NCBI RefSeq assembly: GCF_003148495.1
Contig: NZ_QGGH01000001.1
Coordinates: 310,986-374,985, forward strand
Length of the DNA stretch: 64,000 nt
Direction of reading: 5' to 3'
Source of the DNA: Mesorhizobium loti
Lineage (GTDB): Bacteria; Pseudomonadota; Alphaproteobacteria; Rhizobiales; Rhizobiaceae
Positions 52,004-61,131 of the stretch are shown in pieces. Numbering within the stretch: position 1 is the stretch's first letter; each line of letters begins with the position of its first letter. The notes below the pieces were generated by a model that worked only from the letters and a program-made list of their open reading frames with translations, did not search any database and was not told the DNA's origin. The position numbers were made by a program, and so were the translations under genes.

Positions 52004-53461
52004 TCAGCTCAGCCCACCAATGTGGAAGGTTTTCATTTCCAGATACTCCTCGATTCCGCACTGAGCACCCTCCCGGCCGAGGCCGGACTGCTTGACGCCG
52101 CCGAAGGGGGCGACTTCGGTAGAAACAGAGCCGGTGTTGAGACCGACCATACCGAACTCCAGCGCTTCGACAACGCGCCAGGAGCGCTTCAGGCTTTCGG
52201 TATAGAAATAGGCAGCAAGCCCGAAGGGCGTTGCATTGGCGATGGCGATGGCCTCGGCTTCCGTTTCGAACCGGAACAACGGGGCGACCGGGCCGAAGGT
52301 TTCCTCGCGGGCAAGCAGCATGTCGGTCGTCGCGCCGCCGAGCACCAGGGGCACGGCATATTGCTTGCCCTTGGGCATGTCGGGGCGCTTCGAAAGAATC
52401 TGCGCGCCCTTGGCAAGCGCGTCCGCTACATGGCGGTCGATCTTGTCGATAGCGGCCTCGTTGATCATCGGGCCGATATCGACCGGCGCGCCCGTGCCGG
52501 GGCCGACCTTCATCGCGGACACGCGGGCCGACAGTCTGGCGGCGAAAATGTCATAGACACCCGACTGGACAAGAATCCGGTTTGAGCAGACGCAGGTCTG
52601 GCCGCCATTGCGGAACTTGGAGACGATGGCACCTTCGATAGCCAGGTCGATGTCGGCGTCGTCAAACACGATGAACGGCGCATTGCCGCCAAGCTCAAGG
52701 CTCAGCCGCTTGATGCTGTCGGCGGCGCCGCGCATCAGAACCGACCCGACGCGGGTCGATCCGGTAAAGGAGATCTTGCGCACCGTTTCATTCGCCATCA
52801 GCTCGGTGCCGATCTCGGCCGGCATACCGGTCACGATGTTGATCACGCCGGGTGAAATACCGGCGCGTTCGGCCAGCACTCCGAGCGCAAGGGCGGAGAA
52901 GGGGGTGAATTCCGACGGCTTGACGACCACGGTACAGCCTGCGGCAAGGGCGGGCGCCACCTTACGGGTGATCATCGCGTTCGGGAAGTTCCAAGGGGTG
53001 ATGATGGCGCAGACGCCGACCGGTTCTTTCAGTATGACGATCCTGCGGTCCGCTGTCGGCGAGGGGATGGTCGTGCCACCGACACGCCGGGCTTCCTCGG
53101 CGAACCATTTGACGAACGACGCCCCGTAGCGGATTTCGCTAAGCGCTTCCGACAGCGGTTTGCCCTGCTCAAGCGAGAGGATCAGGGCCAAATCCTGCTC
53201 ATGCTCGAGCATCAGGCGGTGCCACGCTTCCAGCAGAGCGCCGCGCTCGGCGTGGGTCTTGGCTTTCCATGGCGCAAAGGCGGCATCGGCGGCCGCGATC
53301 GCCTCACGGGTCTCAGCACCGCAGACGTCGGGAACATGGCCTAGCGTCCCTTGCGTCGCGGGGTCCGTCACCGGCACCGAAGCGCCCGAGGCCGCGTTGC
53401 GCCAAGCGCCAGCGATGAGGCATTGCTCGCGGAACAGGCTTTTGTCGTTCAGGGTTTTCAT
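52004..53461 (-). CDS. NAD(P)-dependent aldehyde dehydrogenase (GabD-like)
   Basis: 485 residues. Catalytic Glu256 (SLELGGNAPF) and Cys290 (GQTCVCSNR); the cofactor region has PWNFPNAMITRK and FTGSTRVGS. Ends GREGAQCGIEEYLEMKTFHIGGLS. It is of the succinate/glutarate-semialdehyde dehydrogenase branch. Similar to gabD at 40137-41627 but divergent enough to be an old paralogue. Last gene of the PotABCD operon; it probably oxidises the aldehyde formed by the GMC oxidoreductase or the FAD amine oxidase. Confidence 0.9.
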   Translation of the reverse strand: MKTLNDKSLFREQCLIAGAWRNAASGASVPVTDPATQGTLGHVPDVCGAETREAIAAADAAFAPWKAKTHAERGALLEAWHRLMLEHEQDLALILSLEQGKPLSEALSEIRYGASFVKWFAEEARRVGGTTIPSPTADRRIVILKEPVGVCAIITPWNFPNAMITRKVAPALAAGCTVVVKPSEFTPFSALALGVLAERAGISPGVINIVTGMPAEIGTELMANETVRKISFTGSTRVGSVLMRGAADSIKRLSLELGGNAPFIVFDDADIDLAIEGAIVSKFRNGGQTCVCSNRILVQSGVYDIFAARLSARVSAMKVGPGTGAPVDIGPMINEAAIDKIDRHVADALAKGAQILSKRPDMPKGKQYAVPLVLGGATTDMLLAREETFGPVAPLFRFETEAEAIAIANATPFGLAAYFYTESLKRSWRVVEALEFGMVGLNTGSVSTEVAPFGGVKQSGLGREGAQCGIEEYLEMKTFHIGGLS

Positions 53462-53479
53462 GGCGAGATCCTCTTCAAT

Positions 53480-54523
53480 TTATGCGAGCGCAGCCAGGAC
53501 AGCGGCGGTAATCGCATCCGTCCTGTCCCTGCCGGGCACTGTGCCGATGCCTTGCGCGGTGGCGGTCTCAACGGCTTTGATGATGTCTGCGGCCGCCGCC
53601 GCTTCGCCGAGATGATCGAGCATCATGGCGGCGGACCAGATCGCCGCAATCGGATTGGCGATGCCGAGATGGGCGATGTCAGGGGCGGACCCATGTACCG
53701 GTTCGAACATCGACGGTGCGCTACGTTCTGGATTGATGTTAGCGGATGCGGCGAAACCGAGCCCGCCCTGGATCGCGGCGCCGATATCGGTCAGGATGTC
53801 ACCGAACAGGTTGGAGGCCACAACCACATCGAGGCTCTCCGGCGCCGTGATCATGCGTGCGGCGAGCGCGTCGACGTGATAGCTGGTCACTTCGACATCA
53901 GGATAATCCGCCTCCAGCTTTCGCGTGATCTCGTCCCAGAACACCATCGAGTACTTCTGCGCATTGGACTTGGTGACGGAGGCCAGCTTGCCCCGCCGCG
54001 CCCGCGCCTGCTCGAAGCCGAAGCGCAGGATGCGCTCGACGCCGGCGCGGGTGAAGATCGATGTCTCCACCGCAACCTCGTCCATCGTGCCAACATGAAC
54101 GCGGCCGCCGGCCCCGGAATATTCCCCCTCGGTATTTTCGCGGATGCACAGGATGTCGAAGGCGCCGGCCCTCAAAGGTCCTTCGACGCCCGGCAACAGC
54201 CTGTGCGGACGGATATTGGCATATTGCACGAAGGCCTTGCGGATCGGCAGAAGCAGACCGTGCAGCGAAACGGAATCCGGCACTTCGGCGGGCCAGCCGA
54301 CGGCACCAAGCAGAATAGCATCGTGACCTCGCAGGGTCTCGATACCGTCTGACGGCATCATTGATCCGGTTTCTTTGTAGAAGGCGCAGGACCATGGAAA
54401 GCTCTTGGCTTCGAGCGCGAAATTCCCACGTTTGGCTGCGGCTTCCAGGATTTGCCAAGCGGCTTCAATGACCGGGCCGCCGATGCCGTCACCTGGGACA
54501 AGCGCGATAGTGTAGGTTGTCAT
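53480..54523 (-). CDS. Tartrate dehydrogenase/decarboxylase-like (isocitrate/isopropylmalate dehydrogenase family)
   Basis: 347 residues. A beta-decarboxylating dehydrogenase: LVPGDGIGGPVIEAA at the N-terminus, NIRPHRLLPGVEGPLR (about 102-117), IRENTEGEYSGAGG (about 128-141), VTKSNAQKYS and ASNLFGDILTDIGAAIQGGLG (metal Asp residues). The NIRPHRLLPG and NINPERSAPSMFEPVHGSAPDI wording matches tartrate dehydrogenase (TtuC/DmlA) rather than LeuB. Acts on tartrate, D-malate or a 3-hydroxy-acid of the pathway. 18 bases before the aldehyde dehydrogenase start. Confidence 0.88.
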   Translation of the reverse strand: MTTYTIALVPGDGIGGPVIEAAWQILEAAAKRGNFALEAKSFPWSCAFYKETGSMMPSDGIETLRGHDAILLGAVGWPAEVPDSVSLHGLLLPIRKAFVQYANIRPHRLLPGVEGPLRAGAFDILCIRENTEGEYSGAGGRVHVGTMDEVAVETSIFTRAGVERILRFGFEQARARRGKLASVTKSNAQKYSMVFWDEITRKLEADYPDVEVTSYHVDALAARMITAPESLDVVVASNLFGDILTDIGAAIQGGLGFAASANINPERSAPSMFEPVHGSAPDIAHLGIANPIAAIWSAAMMLDHLGEAAAAADIIKAVETATAQGIGTVPGRDRTDAITAAVLAALA

Positions 54524-54728
54524 GTGTTCCCCTTACGGAGCGATCAGCACGCTTTGACTCGCGGTTTGGCCTACCGCCTTGGGGGCCGAATTCTTGCCGA
54601 TGCCGGGGCCTAACAGCCGCCAGTCGACTGGATATTGGCGCGCGAGCGGCCGTGGCGACGCACATTTCCTGCGCGTGTGCTGCCCTCTGGTGACCCGCCT
54701 GGAGGGCCTGAAATCCCGCAGCATCATG
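54524..54728. other. Short intergenic spacer, nothing seen
   Basis: 205 bases between the cupin gene and the tartrate dehydrogenase-like gene. A short minus-strand frame shows no family character. Confidence 0.4.
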
Positions 54729-55082
54729 TCAGCTGACGGTGACGTAAATCTTGCGGACGGTCTCGACCGTGCGCCAGACGCCGGCGAAGCCAGGCTTCAT
54801 GACGAAATTGTCGCCGGCGCGATAGGTTGCGGTTTCGCCGTCCTTCTCCGTCAGTTCGACGACGCCGGAGAGGATGTGGCAGAATTCGAAGGTCGTGCCC
54901 TTGATCGAATGGGTTTCACCGGGGGTGGCCTCCCATACGCCGGTGTGAACGGTCTCCTCGCGCGAGACGTCCTGCGCCCATGTTTTGAATGACGGGTCGC
55001 CGGATATCAGACGGTTTGCTGCGGCCTTGGATTCGCGGGGCGGGGCTTGTGGGTCGGTTTCGATGCGCTTGATGAGGGGCAT
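54729..55082 (-). CDS. Small cupin-domain protein
   Basis: 117 residues from the ATG at 55080-55082 (MPLIKRIETDPQ). A single cupin fold: GVWEATPGETHSIKGTTFEFCHILSGVVELTEKD (about 48-81), where the first box carries H58 and the Glu/His region, and the second box RAGDNFVMKPGFAGVWRT (about 87-104). One conserved metal His of the second motif appears replaced (KPGFAGVW in place of a His), so metal binding is uncertain. Similar to cupins found next to amine-oxidation operons. An upstream frame is open but unlikely to be coding. Confidence 0.82.
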   Translation of the reverse strand: MPLIKRIETDPQAPPRESKAAANRLISGDPSFKTWAQDVSREETVHTGVWEATPGETHSIKGTTFEFCHILSGVVELTEKDGETATYRAGDNFVMKPGFAGVWRTVETVRKIYVTVS

Positions 55083-55275
55083 GGTCGTTTCCTTCTGGGA
55101 TGTTTCAATTCCTGCACTGGCTCGCGAGTATGGCGCCGACCGTCGGAACATTGCCGTTGACGAGGTTGAAGCTTGGCCGACCGCGTCAAAACCATGCGCC
55201 GTCGATCTGAGATTTCCGCACACTTTCCATTGTCGAGTCCGGTGTCCGGCCATTCTGGCCCGATGGCTTTTCCGT

Positions 55276-56970
55276 TCAGTTCGCAGCGCGGATCATGTCG
55301 GCGATGCGCTCGGCCATCATGATCGTTGGAATGTTTGTGTTGGCGCACGGAATCGAGGGCATCAACGATGCATCGCAAACACGCAACCCTTCCGTTTGGT
55401 AAACCTTGCCGAAAGGCGACGTCACGGCCATCGCATCATCGGGCGTCCCCATGCGGCAGGTGCCGGAGGGATGCCAGGTTCCGGCGACATGCCGGGAGAC
55501 GAATTCGGTCAGCGCGGCATCGTCCTTCAGCAATCCATCCACGGTCGTCCCCATCGTAATCACCGAATGCACAAGAGCTGCGCGTAGTGGCCCGGCTATG
55601 TCGAGCATTGCCGACAGGGCACCCCGCTGCACCGCATTCCAGGGACCTGGAACGGCGACTTTCGCGACGCGCGGCGAGTAGCTGGAGGGGAAAACGGTGC
55701 CGCGAGCGCCGTTCATGGTCGGATCAAGCAAAGTCTGCGCACCGAGCCGCAAGGCGCTCTTCAGCCGCTCAAGATCCCGCTCGTCGCTGAGCATGCGGAA
55801 ATCGACATCCGGCTCCGCATCGGGATCGGCGCTGGAAAGACGCACAACACCGCGCGAATAGGATTTGTTGACCCAGAAGAACAGGCTGCCCATGCGCAAC
55901 CCGACGGAATGCCAGCCCGAGCGCGACAGGATGGCCGCATGCATGTCGCCGTACGGCGTTCCCTCAAGGTTGGAGGAGAAACGCCAGACCGCCTGTTCGT
56001 GATGCTCGCCTTTGTCGCGCACCCGCATGTGCGAGGGAAGGAAGGCTGCAACGGCAATCGAGGGGTGCTCCATCAAGTTTCGTCCGACCCCGGATCTCGA
56101 TGCGACAACCGGAATGCCGAGAGCCGCAAGCTCATTGCCAGGCCCCACGCCGGACCGCTGCAGGAGTGCCGGAGAATGTATGGCGCCGGATGCCACAATC
56201 ACCTCGCGGGCCATAATCTTCCCAGCGTGGGGCCCGGATATCTCAGCGCCGATTGCGCGGGCGCCATCGAAGAGGATGCGCGTTGCCACGCTGTCGGTCA
56301 CGATTTTGAGGTTCGCCCGTTTGCGCACTTCGGGCGTCAGATAGGCGATGGAGGTCGGCAGGCGGTCGCCCGCATCGCTAACAGCGATCGCGCCGCGAAA
56401 GGCGCCGTCCTGCCAAGGGCCGTTCTGGTCTGGCTTGATTGGATGTCCCCGTGCCTCCAGCGTTTTCATCACGCGTGCGACAAAGGGCGAGATCTTTGCA
56501 TCGCTGACGCGGCGGATGGTCAGCGGGCCATCCATGCCATGCAGCGGCCCTTGAAAATCTCTGTCTGCCTCGATCTTCCTGAAATAGGGCAGGCACTCCT
56601 CCCAGCCCCAGCCCGTGGCCCCCAGCGACACCCATTCGGCATAGTCGGAGGGCGCGCCGCGATTGGCCATCAGCGCGTTGATGGCCGAGCCGCCGCCGAG
56701 AAGTCTGGCCTGCTCATAGCGGCGCGACAGACGCGTCGCGCTGTTGGAGCGAGCGTACCCCATCATCGCGGTAAGGGAAGACCAGATGTTGCGTGTGTCG
56801 AGATAGGCGCGGCCGGGATAGCGGCTGCGCACCGCCTCTGGAATGTCGTCGGCGGATATGTTGCGTCCGGCTTCGACCAGCGTCACGGTGCGGTTTGGAT
56901 CCTCCGACAGCCGTGCGGCAAGGACGCAGCCGGCCGAGCCGCCCCCCAGGATCAGATGATCGACGATCAT
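55276..56970 (-). CDS. GMC family FAD-dependent oxidoreductase
   Basis: 564 residues. The Rossmann loop LILGGGSAGCVLAARLSED (about 6-24) is at the N-terminus, followed by RLLGGGSAINALMANRGAPSDYAEW (about 88-112). The C-terminal active-site His is in AGTWHPSGTCRMG (about 500), with TSPFGKVYQTEGLRVCDASLMP. It belongs to the choline dehydrogenase-like branch; the acceptor is probably the quinone pool. It oxidises an alcohol to an aldehyde, which the aldehyde dehydrogenase here could finish. Four bases overlap the PotC-type stop. Confidence 0.9.
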   Translation of the reverse strand: MIVDHLILGGGSAGCVLAARLSEDPNRTVTLVEAGRNISADDIPEAVRSRYPGRAYLDTRNIWSSLTAMMGYARSNSATRLSRRYEQARLLGGGSAINALMANRGAPSDYAEWVSLGATGWGWEECLPYFRKIEADRDFQGPLHGMDGPLTIRRVSDAKISPFVARVMKTLEARGHPIKPDQNGPWQDGAFRGAIAVSDAGDRLPTSIAYLTPEVRKRANLKIVTDSVATRILFDGARAIGAEISGPHAGKIMAREVIVASGAIHSPALLQRSGVGPGNELAALGIPVVASRSGVGRNLMEHPSIAVAAFLPSHMRVRDKGEHHEQAVWRFSSNLEGTPYGDMHAAILSRSGWHSVGLRMGSLFFWVNKSYSRGVVRLSSADPDAEPDVDFRMLSDERDLERLKSALRLGAQTLLDPTMNGARGTVFPSSYSPRVAKVAVPGPWNAVQRGALSAMLDIAGPLRAALVHSVITMGTTVDGLLKDDAALTEFVSRHVAGTWHPSGTCRMGTPDDAMAVTSPFGKVYQTEGLRVCDASLMPSIPCANTNIPTIMMAERIADMIRAAN

Positions 56971-57764
56971 CCGGCTTTCTCCGTGCGTCGTTTGCTGCCG
57001 CGCGCATTGATCGCCACCAGCATCAGCATGATGAAGGAAACGGCAGTCAGGAGCGAGCTGATCGCGGCGATTGTTGGGTCAATCTCATCGCGCAGCGCCG
57101 TGAACATGCGCTTGGTCAGGGTCTGATATTCACCGCCCGAGATGAACAGCGAAACCACCGTTTCGTCCATCGCGGAGATGAAGGCGAACAGCAGGCCCGA
57201 AATGACGCTGGGCCGGATCTGCGGCAGGGTGACGATGAAGAAGGTGCGCAGCCGATTCATACCCAGGCTGCGCGAGACCATCTCCTGCGTATGGTCGAAT
57301 TTGCGCAGGCCGACCAGCACCGAGGTGATCACATAGGGAAGTCCGAGCATCGTATTGGCGAGAATGAGGCCCGTCATGCTCGCCAGCAGCCCAACTTGCG
57401 CATAGACGAGAAAGACGCCGACGGCGGTGATGACGATGGGCACCACCAGCGGCAAAAGCAGGACGAGCTGCAAGCTGCGCACCAGTTTCGACGAAGTCAT
57501 GTTGAGCGCGTAGGCGGCAGCCGTTCCGAAAATCGTGGCCAGCACGGCGCTACTAACCGCGACGATCAGGCTGACACGGGTCGCCTGCATCCAGGCGGCG
57601 CTGTCGAGATAGGCCTCATACCAGCGTAGCGACCACGAGGGCGGCGGGAAGGTCAGGAACCGGGCGCTTGAAAAGGACATCGGCACAATGATGACGATCG
57701 GTATGACCAGCCAGGCCAAAATAAGAGCGACCACGGCGTAAAGCAGGAGACTGGAAGCGCGCAT
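56967..57764 (-). CDS. PotC-type ABC importer permease
   Basis: 265 residues with six helices. The N-terminal helix is LLLYAVVALILAWLVIPIVIIVPMSF; the coupling loop AARSLGMNRLRTF equivalent is MVSRSLGMNRLRTFFIVTLPQI (about 173). It ends in a basic tail. Follows the PotB-type permease by three bases and overlaps the GMC gene. PotC-type subunits belong to polyamine/Fe3+/2-aminoethylphosphonate importers; the ligand is not readable. Confidence 0.9.
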   Translation of the reverse strand: MRASSLLLYAVVALILAWLVIPIVIIVPMSFSSARFLTFPPPSWSLRWYEAYLDSAAWMQATRVSLIVAVSSAVLATIFGTAAAYALNMTSSKLVRSLQLVLLLPLVVPIVITAVGVFLVYAQVGLLASMTGLILANTMLGLPYVITSVLVGLRKFDHTQEMVSRSLGMNRLRTFFIVTLPQIRPSVISGLLFAFISAMDETVVSLFISGGEYQTLTKRMFTALRDEIDPTIAAISSLLTAVSFIMLMLVAINARGSKRRTEKAG

Positions 57765-57767
57765 GCC

Positions 57768-58640
57768 TCACCTCGTTCCGATGATGCGTTCGAAGGGAAT
57801 GAGAAGGCTGGCCAGCTTGAACACGAGGAAGACGCAGATCATCAGCACGACGCTGATCGAGGAAGCAGCCCCCCATTCGTTGTAGACTTGGATATTGCGC
57901 GATACGAGCATGGAAACCATGTAGGTGCGCCCGCCGCCGAGCAATTCTGGCGTGATGTAGAAGCCCAGCGTCAGCACGAAGACCAGAACCATGCCGGCGA
58001 TCATGCCCGGCAGCGACAGCGGCAGGAAGACACGCAGAAAAACATGCAATGGAGATCCGCCGAGGCTCGAGCCGGCCATGACCAGCTCCTGCGGGATCTT
58101 CTTCATCGTGGCGTAGAGAGGCAGCACCATGAAGGGCAAAAGGATGTGGATGGTGGCAAGCACGGTGCCGAATTCGTTGTTGACCAGCAACAGCGGGCTG
58201 TCGATCAATCCGGCGCTTTTCAGCGCGGAATTGACGATGCCGGTGCGCTGCAAAAGGATGAGCCAGGCATAAGCGCGCACCAGAACGCTGGTCCAGAAGG
58301 GCAGAAGGACGAGAGCCAGAACGATCATGCTCCAGCGCTGTGGCAGTCCCGCCGCCACATAGGCGACGGGATAGCCGAGCAGAACGGTTGCCAACGTGAC
58401 GACGAAGGCAATGCGGAAGGTCTGCAAAAACGTCATCCAGTAGACGGAATCGGTTAGAAACCGCTGGTAGTTGACGATGGTGAAGCCGCCATCCTGCCAG
58501 ATCGACTGCCACGCCAGCCAGCCGAGCGGCACGATCAGAAGCGCACCGACGACCAGAAGCGCGGGCGCCAGGAGCAGAAGCATCAGCCTCTGCTCGCTGC
58601 GCTCGTGACTGTCGGACGGGCTTGCTATCGATATCGTCAT
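57768..58640 (-). CDS. PotB-type ABC importer permease
   Basis: 290 residues from the ATG at 58638-58640 (MTISIASPSDSHERSEQ). Six helices; helix 1 is LLLLAPALLVVGALLIVPLGWLA. The coupling loop is MAGSSLGGSPLHVFLRVFLPLSLPG (about 201), and VRAYAWLILLQRTGIVNS (about 119) is the PotB hallmark. The frame is open upstream through the palindromic repeat and beyond, but that part is not coding. It lies 82 bases after the binding-protein gene. Confidence 0.9.
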   Translation of the reverse strand: MTISIASPSDSHERSEQRLMLLLLAPALLVVGALLIVPLGWLAWQSIWQDGGFTIVNYQRFLTDSVYWMTFLQTFRIAFVVTLATVLLGYPVAYVAAGLPQRWSMIVLALVLLPFWTSVLVRAYAWLILLQRTGIVNSALKSAGLIDSPLLLVNNEFGTVLATIHILLPFMVLPLYATMKKIPQELVMAGSSLGGSPLHVFLRVFLPLSLPGMIAGMVLVFVLTLGFYITPELLGGGRTYMVSMLVSRNIQVYNEWGAASSISVVLMICVFLVFKLASLLIPFERIIGTR

Positions 58641-58676
58641 CAATGACCCTCCCAAGACGTCTTTGCGCTTTCTGAT

Positions 58677-58721
58677 GCAGGTCGTTTTCCCGAAGCCGCT
58701 GCGCACTTGCGGGCGACATGC
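58677..58721. repeat. Dispersed palindromic element, copy 3 (degenerate)
   Basis: GCAGGTCG at 58677-58684 and CGACATGC at 58714-58721 pair at seven of eight positions. The interior has TTTTCCCGAAGCCGC and CACTTGCGGGC, clearly related to copies 1 and 2 but eroded. It ends one base before the stop codon of the binding-protein gene (58723-58725), the same placement as in the other two copies. Confidence 0.65.
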
Positions 58722-58722
58722 T

Positions 58723-59763
58723 TTACTGCTGGATAAAGGACGCCCAGCGTTTTTGCGCGTCTTCGCCAGCCTTCGAGCTCCACCATTCGTCGGACACCAG
58801 AACCTGTTTGGCGGCATTCTCGGGGGAACTTGGCATTTCGGCCGCGCGCTCCGGTGTGATCTTGCCGGTCTTGTAGGCTTCCGGGTTGCCCGGACCGTAG
58901 TCGATATAGGCCGGGAAGTTCGCTTGAATATCCGGCGTCATCGCCGCGTTGACGAATTTGACCGCCGTATCGAGATTAGGCGCACCTTTCAGGATGCACA
59001 GCGAGGTATATTGAAGGAAGCCTTGATTGAACGTGTAGCTGACGGGGATGCCCTCCTTGGCGACTGCGGTGACGCGGCCGTTCCACGCCATTTCCATATC
59101 AACTTCACGATCGGCCAGAAGCTGCGCCGACTGCGCGCCCGATGTCCACCAGACGGTGATATAAGGCTTGATCTCCTGGAGCTTCTTGAAGGCTCGATCG
59201 ACATCGAGCGGATAGAGCTTGTCGGCCGGTACGCCATCCGCGAGCAGGGCCGCCTCGAGCGTTGCCAGCGGATGGTTGCGCAGCGCCCGCGTGCCGGGAA
59301 ATTTCTTCACGTCCCAGAAATCAGCCCAGCTTTTCGGCGGATTGTCGCCAAACTTATCCTTGTTGTAGGCGAGCACGCTTGAATAGAATTCGTAGGCCAC
59401 GGAATAAGGGCTCTTGTACTGCGCAGGCATCTTCTGTGCATTGGGGATCTTGGAAAAATCGAGCTTTTCGATCATGTCTTGCTGTCCGCCGCGAATGCAA
59501 TCCTGCGTCGGTGTGTCGACGACGTCCCAGACCGGCTTGCCCGTTGCCGTCTGGGTCTTGATGACTGGCCAAGCATCCGGCGCGCTGTCCTGGTTGATGG
59601 TGATGCCAAGCAGGGCGGCCACCGGATCGAGGATGGCCTTGGTCTGGGCCTCTTGATAGGCGCCGCCTTGCGAGACGAACGTGATCTGTTCCGCCGACGC
59701 AAAACCGACGGAAAAGCCGATGACTGAAGCGGAAAGCACGAGCGTGGAAAATTTCGGTAGCAT
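58723..59763 (-). CDS. PotD/PotF-like periplasmic substrate-binding protein
   Basis: 346 residues. Signal peptide MLPKFSTLVLSASVIGFSVGFASAEQ, then ITFVSQGGAYQEAQTKAIL, typical of rhizobial extracellular binding proteins of the spermidine/putrescine type. Other marks: VWDVVDTPTQDCIRGGQQDMIEKLDF and AVKFVNAAMTPDIQANF. The acidic and aromatic residues that bind polyamines (Glu/Asp/Trp/Tyr, e.g. the WWTSG stretch) cannot be placed reliably, so the ligand is open. AGAGGAG lies about nine bases before the ATG. Confidence 0.9.
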   Translation of the reverse strand: MLPKFSTLVLSASVIGFSVGFASAEQITFVSQGGAYQEAQTKAILDPVAALLGITINQDSAPDAWPVIKTQTATGKPVWDVVDTPTQDCIRGGQQDMIEKLDFSKIPNAQKMPAQYKSPYSVAYEFYSSVLAYNKDKFGDNPPKSWADFWDVKKFPGTRALRNHPLATLEAALLADGVPADKLYPLDVDRAFKKLQEIKPYITVWWTSGAQSAQLLADREVDMEMAWNGRVTAVAKEGIPVSYTFNQGFLQYTSLCILKGAPNLDTAVKFVNAAMTPDIQANFPAYIDYGPGNPEAYKTGKITPERAAEMPSSPENAAKQVLVSDEWWSSKAGEDAQKRWASFIQQ

Positions 59764-59783
59764 GTCCGTTCTCCTCTTGTTGG

Positions 59784-59800
59784 CAGGGTTTCAAACCCTG
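59784..59800. other. Perfect palindrome upstream of the binding-protein gene
   Basis: CAGGGTTT, C, AAACCCTG: eight perfect pairs. It lies between the FAD oxidoreductase stop and the ribosome site of the binding-protein gene. It could be an internal operator or an mRNA hairpin that sets the high expression of the binding protein. Confidence 0.5.
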
Positions 59801-59823
59801 TTTTGACGTTTGAATGCTGGGTC

Positions 59824-61128
59824 TTAGCGCCCGATTGCATCGAGGAACTGGTACCACCCGGCGACAAGCCGGACAGCGGGTTCCCGGATGGGATAGAAAG
59901 GAACGGCTTTCAGCCGTTGCGAAGTCAGAAGCCCGAGATCCGGGCTTTCGCCGGCCACGATAGCGGCGACGTGTTTTCCCATATTGGAGGCCAGCGCCAC
60001 GCCGGTGCCGTTGTACCCGACCGCATAGACGATCCGGTCATCAAGCCGGCCGGCATGCGGGATGCTGTCCATCGTCATCGCGACCAGACCGGACCAGCGA
60101 TGGGTAACAGTCGCACCGGCAAGCTCTGGGAACTGACGAACCATAGCCTTGTGCAGGGCGGTAAAAGCGCTTTGCGAATCCTTCTTTCCGAAGGCGCCGC
60201 GCCCGCCATAGAGCAAGCGGTCTCCGGCCTTGCGGAACCAACGCATCATTCGCCGCGTCTCGGTGTAGCTGCGGTCCTTGGTCAGAAGATTGGCCCCGGG
60301 TTTTCCTGTCAGCGGTTCCGTGGCGATCATGGCCGAACGAAACGGGATGATCGAGGTGCGCACGGCAGCGGTAGCTGTCGTCAGGTCGGAATACGAATTG
60401 GTCGCAACCACCGCCTGTGCGGCGGTCACAGTACCGGAAGGCGTTTCCAACAGAACGCCCATCCCCTCGCGCTTCAGCCGTGTGATCGGCGTGTTTTCGA
60501 AAATGTCGATGCCGGCAGCTTTAAGCCCGGCCGCGATGCCGAACACGAAATTAAGCGGATGGATGATGCCGCCGTGCGTGTTGAGCATTCCGCCGACGAA
60601 ATCCCGAGATCCGGTTTCCGTCCCCATCTCCAAGGCCGTCAGAATGGAACAGGCCGGGTCGCCGAGTACCTCGTGCAGCCACGCAGCTTCTTTTTTCAAT
60701 CCTTCGAGCGAAACCGCATTGTGCGCGCATCGCAGCGATCCGGTCGAACGGTAATCGGCGGACGCAATGTTATAATCCTCCACCAGTTCGCCGACATGCT
60801 CGATCGCCTCAATACCGAGATCGTGCATCCGTCGGGCGGCCTCCAAGCCAAACCGTTCGGCGATCTGCGAAAATGCAATGCGGAATTTTCCAGAAACCAC
60901 GCCACCGTTGCGACCACTGGCGCCCCAGCCGATGCGGTTCGCCTCGAGAACCACCGATGACAGGCCTCGGCGAGCGAGATACCGGGCCGTTGAAAGGCCC
61001 GTGTAGCCGCCGCCGATAATCGCCACGTCGTAGTGGCGATCTCCCGGAAGTCTGCTGAAAACAGGCCGTGGACAGGCCGTCTCCTGCCAAAGCGAGTGGA
61101 TATCGGGGAAGGGCGGGTGCGCGGTCAT
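59824..61128 (-). CDS. FAD-dependent amine oxidoreductase (DAO family, PuuB-like)
   Basis: 434 residues from the ATG at 61126-61128; a GTG one codon earlier is possible. DAO fold: VAIIGGGYTGLSTARYLARRG (about 38-58) then VVLEANRIGWGASGRNGG, the typical sequence of gamma-glutamylputrescine oxidase, glycine oxidase and similar enzymes. The C-terminal HRWSGLVAMTMDSIPH and YAVGYNGTGVALASNMGK are also standard. It probably oxidises a primary or secondary amine to aldehyde/imine with O2 or another acceptor. It is placed between the HAD gene and the binding protein in one operon. Confidence 0.9.
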   Translation of the reverse strand: MTAHPPFPDIHSLWQETACPRPVFSRLPGDRHYDVAIIGGGYTGLSTARYLARRGLSSVVLEANRIGWGASGRNGGVVSGKFRIAFSQIAERFGLEAARRMHDLGIEAIEHVGELVEDYNIASADYRSTGSLRCAHNAVSLEGLKKEAAWLHEVLGDPACSILTALEMGTETGSRDFVGGMLNTHGGIIHPLNFVFGIAAGLKAAGIDIFENTPITRLKREGMGVLLETPSGTVTAAQAVVATNSYSDLTTATAAVRTSIIPFRSAMIATEPLTGKPGANLLTKDRSYTETRRMMRWFRKAGDRLLYGGRGAFGKKDSQSAFTALHKAMVRQFPELAGATVTHRWSGLVAMTMDSIPHAGRLDDRIVYAVGYNGTGVALASNMGKHVAAIVAGESPDLGLLTSQRLKAVPFYPIREPAVRLVAGWYQFLDAIGR

Positions 61129-61131
61129 CAC

